A DNA stretch of 17,458 bases from SHLQ01 sp964562985 (lineage in GTDB: Bacteria; Actinomycetota; Acidimicrobiia; Acidimicrobiales; SHLQ01): positions 1-17,458 of the forward strand of contig CAZLWE010000067.1 of assembly GCA_964562985.1 (NCBI GenBank). The letters run 5' to 3'. A model generated the notes under the pieces. The model did no database searches. It saw nothing but the letters and a program-made list of their open reading frames with translations, and was not told the DNA's origin. The translations under genes were made by a program, and so were the position numbers. Positions within the stretch are counted from its first letter, which is position 1; each line of letters begins with the position of its first letter. Below are positions 14,528-17,458 of the stretch, in pieces.

Positions 14528-14635
14528 ATGTCACTACCTGTCGCAGGGGGCGATTGGTCACGGGGAATTGTCGCTTTGAAGATTTTGGTTTGCCGAGTCG
14601 GTAACGCTGCTTTGTCACGAGTGTCGAATGGCTGA
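14528..14635 (+). CDS. 35-residue leader ORF overlapping the dctQ start
   Basis: ATG at 14528 opens a 35-residue frame beginning MSLPVAGGDWSRG, with a mildly hydrophobic middle (IVALKILVC) and ending in SRVSNG. Its TGA (14633-14635) overlaps the first codons of DctQ (ATG at 14628) by 8 bases in another frame, the classic geometry for translational coupling. It has a strong GGAGG site, unlike DctQ. It shows no run of a single amino acid's codons, so amino-acid attenuation is not indicated. It may be a regulatory leader peptide, a small functional protein, or a chance ORF. The sequence alone does not decide. Confidence 0.45.
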   Translation: MSLPVAGGDWSRGIVALKILVCRVGNAALSRVSNG

Positions 14636-15338
14636 CACCGATACGGGTCTGACCAAAGGGCCAGACGACGAGACAGTGCAAGAAACTGGGTCCGATAAGG
14701 ACATCGTCCAGAAGGCCGAGTCGCTACTCGACGAAGATGCGAACCTCATCGAGGTTGAGGCCGAGAAACCAGCGACCGGGCTTTGGGCCGTCGCCGCTGG
14801 ATTCTCTCGAGTCATTGACGCAATATCGGGGTTCTTCGGCAAGATCTCCCAAGGGCTCGTGTTCGTCGTCTTCTTGATTGGCATTCTCAACGTGCTGTTG
14901 CGCTACATCGGCAGAGCCACAGGAACGCAGCTCACGAGCAATCTTTGGATTGAGGCGCAGTGGTACACGTTCGCTGTTATCGCATTGCTCGGGCTGGCCT
15001 ATGGCATCCGAGACGGTGTCAATCCGCGGGTCGACTTTTGGTATGCGGATTTCTCTGTGAAGAAGAAGGCTGCGGTTGACTTGTTCTTCCACTGGGGGCT
15101 TCTCGCATTTAGTTTCGTTGCGCTGCGGATCAGCCTCCCGTTCGTCGAGCGGTCCTTTAGCTCCCGAGAAGGCTCGCCTGATCCCAACGGATTGGCCCGC
15201 TGGCCGCTGAAGGCCGTAATCCTGGTCGCCTTCACACTGTTCCTACTTCAGGTGATTTCTGAGATCATCAAGTCAACGCTCACCGTTGCGGGACGCTCCG
15301 GGCGTCTCGAGCGTTCAACCCCTTACCGAGTCGAGTAG
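14628..15338 (+). CDS. dctQ: TRAP transporter small permease (DctQ/TakQ-type)
   Basis: A 236-residue small membrane subunit of a tripartite ATP-independent periplasmic-type transporter. Four hydrophobic segments occur at about 73-95, 110-128, 148-172 and 195-215. The conserved WIEAQWYTF (107-115), with Glu109 and Gln111, marks the family. NPRVDFWY (132-139) is the usual loop after the second helix. The first ~55 residues are an acidic extension (DEDANLIEVEAEKP) not found in short DctQ proteins. DctQ stabilises and helps dock the large subunit DctM, which lies 3 bp downstream. The ATG at 14628 lacks a good ribosome-binding site and overlaps the end of the leader ORF, which suggests translational coupling. 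Confidence 0.93.
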   Translation: MADTDTGLTKGPDDETVQETGSDKDIVQKAESLLDEDANLIEVEAEKPATGLWAVAAGFSRVIDAISGFFGKISQGLVFVVFLIGILNVLLRYIGRATGTQLTSNLWIEAQWYTFAVIALLGLAYGIRDGVNPRVDFWYADFSVKKKAAVDLFFHWGLLAFSFVALRISLPFVERSFSSREGSPDPNGLARWPLKAVILVAFTLFLLQVISEIIKSTLTVAGRSGRLERSTPYRVE

Positions 15339-15341
15339 CTC

Positions 15342-16673
15342 ATGGATCTTGGCGTTTTCTTTGCGCTGTCGATGTTTGCGATCTTTATGATCATGATTCT
15401 CATCGGCTACAACGTTGCGTTCTCGTTCGGAGTCACCGGTCTGGCCTTCTCGATCTTGGGGGATCTCACCGACACGTTCGAACCCGGACGTCTCGCGTTG
15501 TTGCCGTCAAACTGGTTCAGTGCTGTCAGCGATCAGACGCTGCTCGCCGTTCCCTTCTTTGTCCTGATGGGGGCAATTCTGGAGAAATCCGGACTGGCCG
15601 AACGGCTATTAACGACCGTCGGCATGTTGATGGGTCCGCTGCGCGGCGGCGTAGCCGCAGCCGTGATCATCGTTGGAACCTTGCTCGCAGCGGCGACCGG
15701 GGTTGTTGCGGCAACGGTGATCGTCATGGGCATCTTGTCGCTACCGACGATGGTGCGCCTTGGCTATGACCACAAACTGGCGACGGGCGCGATAGTTGCG
15801 TCGGGGACACTTGCCCAGCTGGTGCCGCCATCGTTGGTGTTGATCCTTCTCGCCCAGCAGATGAATATCTCGATCCTCGGATTGTTCCGCGGCGCGCTGT
15901 TGCCCGGGTTGCTGTGCGCCGGTCTCTATGTGCTGTACGCGTTGGTAGTTGCGTTCTTTAAGCCCGAGGCAGCTCCTGCGCTACCGCTCGAGGAGCGTTC
16001 CCTCAGGGGAGCGGCGTTGTTGCGCCAGGCGCTCGTTGCTGTTGTGCCTCCGCTGCTGCTCATCGGAGCCGTGCTCGGGTCGATCTTCGGCGGTATCGCA
16101 ACGCCATCGGAATCGGGTGCGGTTGGTGCGCTGGGAGCCATGGTGTTGGCACTTTCCAACCGGTCGCTCACCCGCGAGGCGCTCTGGGCGTCCGCCAAAT
16201 CCACGGCGAACATCACCATCTTGGTTATGACGCTGCTGTTCGCGTCCTCGTTCTTTAGTGTCGTGTTCGAAGGCCTCGGCGGTCAGGAACAAGCGACCGC
16301 GTGGTTGTCTGGTATCGGTGGCGGCAAGACGGGCTTCGTGATCGTGGCGATGATCGCCGTGTTCATCTTGGGTATCAACCTGGAGTTCCTCGAGATCACC
16401 TTCATCGTGGTGCCGATCTTCGTGCCGGCGATGTTGGCCCTCAACTTCACGGAGGCCGAGTTCATCTGGTTCACCGTGTTGATGGCGATCAACTTGAACA
16501 TGGCGTTCATCTCGCCGCCGGTGGGGTTCTCACTGTTCTATTTGCAGAGTGTCGCGCCGCCTGAGGTCAAGACGGCCGACATCCACAAGGGGGCTATCCC
16601 CTTCATGTTCTTACAAGGCTTCGCGCTCTTGCTCGTCGCCTTTATTCCGGGGATCGCGACGTGGCTGGTGTGA
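15342..16673 (+). CDS. dctM: TRAP transporter large permease (DctM/TakM-type)
   Basis: A 443-residue membrane protein with about 12-13 hydrophobic segments, the normal DctM size. Family landmarks are LLAVPFFVLMGAILEKSGLAERLL, the GVAAAVIIVGTLLAAATGVVAATVIVMG inner-repeat helices, GTLAQLVPPSLVLILLAQQ, and the second-half counterpart TPSESGAVGALGAMV. The last membrane hairpin contains NMAFISPPVGFSLFYLQ. DctM forms the Na+-driven elevator-type channel that moves the ligand delivered by the binding protein. The ATG at 15342 is 3 bp after the DctQ stop, with only a weak ribosome-binding site. A small hairpin separates it from the binding-protein gene, 55 bp later. Confidence 0.96.
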   Translation: MDLGVFFALSMFAIFMIMILIGYNVAFSFGVTGLAFSILGDLTDTFEPGRLALLPSNWFSAVSDQTLLAVPFFVLMGAILEKSGLAERLLTTVGMLMGPLRGGVAAAVIIVGTLLAAATGVVAATVIVMGILSLPTMVRLGYDHKLATGAIVASGTLAQLVPPSLVLILLAQQMNISILGLFRGALLPGLLCAGLYVLYALVVAFFKPEAAPALPLEERSLRGAALLRQALVAVVPPLLLIGAVLGSIFGGIATPSESGAVGALGAMVLALSNRSLTREALWASAKSTANITILVMTLLFASSFFSVVFEGLGGQEQATAWLSGIGGGKTGFVIVAMIAVFILGINLEFLEITFIVVPIFVPAMLALNFTEAEFIWFTVLMAINLNMAFISPPVGFSLFYLQSVAPPEVKTADIHKGAIPFMFLQGFALLLVAFIPGIATWLV

Positions 16674-16686
16674 TCTCAACAAAAGG

Positions 16687-16704
16687 TCGTGTGCGGGAAC
16701 ACGA
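16687..16704 (+). other. Intercistronic hairpin between dctM and dctP
   Basis: TCGTGT (16687-16692) and ACACGA (16699-16704) form a perfect 6-bp stem with a 6-nt loop, 13 bp after the DctM stop and 24 bp before the DctP start. Such hairpins can stabilise a processed downstream mRNA, which would suit the usual need for more binding protein than permease. There is no T-run, so it is not an intrinsic terminator. Confidence 0.35.
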
Positions 16705-16728
16705 GTAAACCAACCCTAGGAGGGGGAT

Positions 16729-17458
16729 ATGTCAGAAGAAATTATTGAGGGGGAAGAGGATTTTTCGACCCTAGAAGGTCGAAGGTCTTTCCTTCGCAAG
16801 TCAGGATTCACGCTCGCGGGCATGGGCGGCGCAGCCGTCCTCGCTGCGTGTGGTACCGACGGCGGTGACGAAGGCGCTGCCGGCGGTGACGCTGATGCCG
16901 GTGGCGGTGGCGGTGACGACGCAGACGCCGAAGGCGTGGAACTTACCCAATCAGACGTAACCGTCGAATGGGACATGACCACCAGCTGGCCCGCTGGCCT
17001 TGCGACGCTCTACGGTGCTGAGGACAACCAGTCCGGCGCACTCGGCTTCGCACGAAACGTCGGCATGTTGACCGGTGGCCGGTTCACGATCAACACGTTC
17101 CAAGCAGGCGACCTCGCCGGTGGTCTCGAAGTCATCGACGTGATCCAAGCTGGCGCTGTCCAGGCTGGTCACACCGCATCGTATTTCTTCCGCGGTCTCG
17201 GCGAGCCATGGGCATTTGGCACGGCGATTCCGTTCGGTTTGACCTTCCGTCAGCAAGCGTCATGGCTGTGGGAGAACGGTGGCTTGGACATGCTGCGTAG
17301 TTACTACGCAGAGAACTTCAACCTCATCAACTTCCCCTCTGGAAGCACCGGCGTGCAGATGGGTGGTTTCTTCAACCGAGAGATCAACTCGGTAGATGAC
17401 CTCCAAGGTCTCACCATGCGTATTCCAGGTCTCGGTGGCGCGGTGATGAGTGAGCTTG
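16729..17458 (+). CDS. dctP: TRAP transporter solute-binding protein, TakP-like Tat lipoprotein (3' truncated)
   Basis: The first 243 residues are visible; the gene continues past the window end. A strong AGGAGGGGG site precedes the ATG at 16729. The N-terminus has a twin-arginine motif, GRRSFLRK (17-24), a hydrophobic stretch and lipobox LAAC with Cys41, so it is predicted to be exported folded and lipid-anchored outside the membrane. A Gly/Asp/Ala linker (42-68) follows. The mature domain has YFFRGLGEPWAFGTAIPFG, GSTGVQMGGFF (205-215) and GLTMRIPGLGG (227-237, Arg231). These match the TakP-like branch of DctP proteins, several of which bind 2-oxoacids such as pyruvate. The ligand here is inferred by resemblance only. 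It delivers its ligand to the DctQ/DctM pair upstream. Confidence 0.92.
   Translation, partial: MSEEIIEGEEDFSTLEGRRSFLRKSGFTLAGMGGAAVLAACGTDGGDEGAAGGDADAGGGGGDDADAEGVELTQSDVTVEWDMTTSWPAGLATLYGAEDNQSGALGFARNVGMLTGGRFTINTFQAGDLAGGLEVIDVIQAGAVQAGHTASYFFRGLGEPWAFGTAIPFGLTFRQQASWLWENGGLDMLRSYYAENFNLINFPSGSTGVQMGGFFNREINSVDDLQGLTMRIPGLGGAVMSEL

Overview
The window is about 17.5 kb of GC-rich, densely packed chromosome with mostly short intergenic gaps. Codon use, GTG starts, an RskA-type anti-sigma factor, a Tat-type lipoprotein signal on a TRAP solute-binding protein, and the mix of CoA-ester genes suggest an actinobacterium, plausibly a marine or freshwater Acidimicrobiia-like lineage. That placement is inference; there is no rRNA gene here to support it. 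I see no phage, transposon, CRISPR array, rRNA or tRNA.

Layout. (1) 1-817: the 3' end of gatB (aminoacyl-tRNA amidotransferase subunit B). (2) 839-2863, minus: a membrane O-acyltransferase fused to an SGNH esterase-like domain. (3) 3007-3207: a small unknown protein, convergent with a MATE-family exporter (3210-4553, minus). (4) 4653-7721, plus: an HSD10-like 3-hydroxyacyl-CoA dehydrogenase, a crotonase with both catalytic glutamates, and a multi-pass GT-C-like membrane protein. (5) 7727-8950, minus: an ECF sigma factor and its RskA-like anti-sigma factor. (6) 9195-12254, plus: a tightly coupled B12-dependent acyl-CoA mutase operon (large subunit, B12-binding subunit, MeaB-type GTPase). (7) 12282-12698, minus: an unknown small membrane protein. 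(8) 12886-14091, plus: a thiolase, followed by a 61-aa single-span protein. (9) 14528-17458, plus: a TRAP transporter operon (DctQ, DctM, TakP-like DctP, the last cut by the window end), preceded by a previously unlisted 35-codon ORF with an excellent ribosome-binding site.

How the genes fit together. The dehydrogenase, hydratase and thiolase cover the last three steps of a short or branched acyl-CoA beta-oxidation spiral. The mutase carries Phe79 and Gln197 where methylmalonyl-CoA mutase has Tyr and Arg. That is the isobutyryl-CoA mutase signature, so a default 'methylmalonyl-CoA mutase' label is probably wrong. Isobutyryl-CoA rearranged to n-butyryl-CoA would feed directly into such a beta-oxidation set. 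The TRAP binding protein resembles the 2-oxoacid (TakP) type, so a link between oxoacid uptake and branched-chain acyl-CoA use is possible but unproven.

The main points worth a second look are regulatory. There is a strong intrinsic terminator between the divergent sigma and mutase genes with no plus-strand gene to terminate. The TRAP operon has a leader ORF and mutually exclusive stems in its upstream region. Most of the window is otherwise ordinary metabolism, and I do not see clear evidence of a wholly new multi-gene system.
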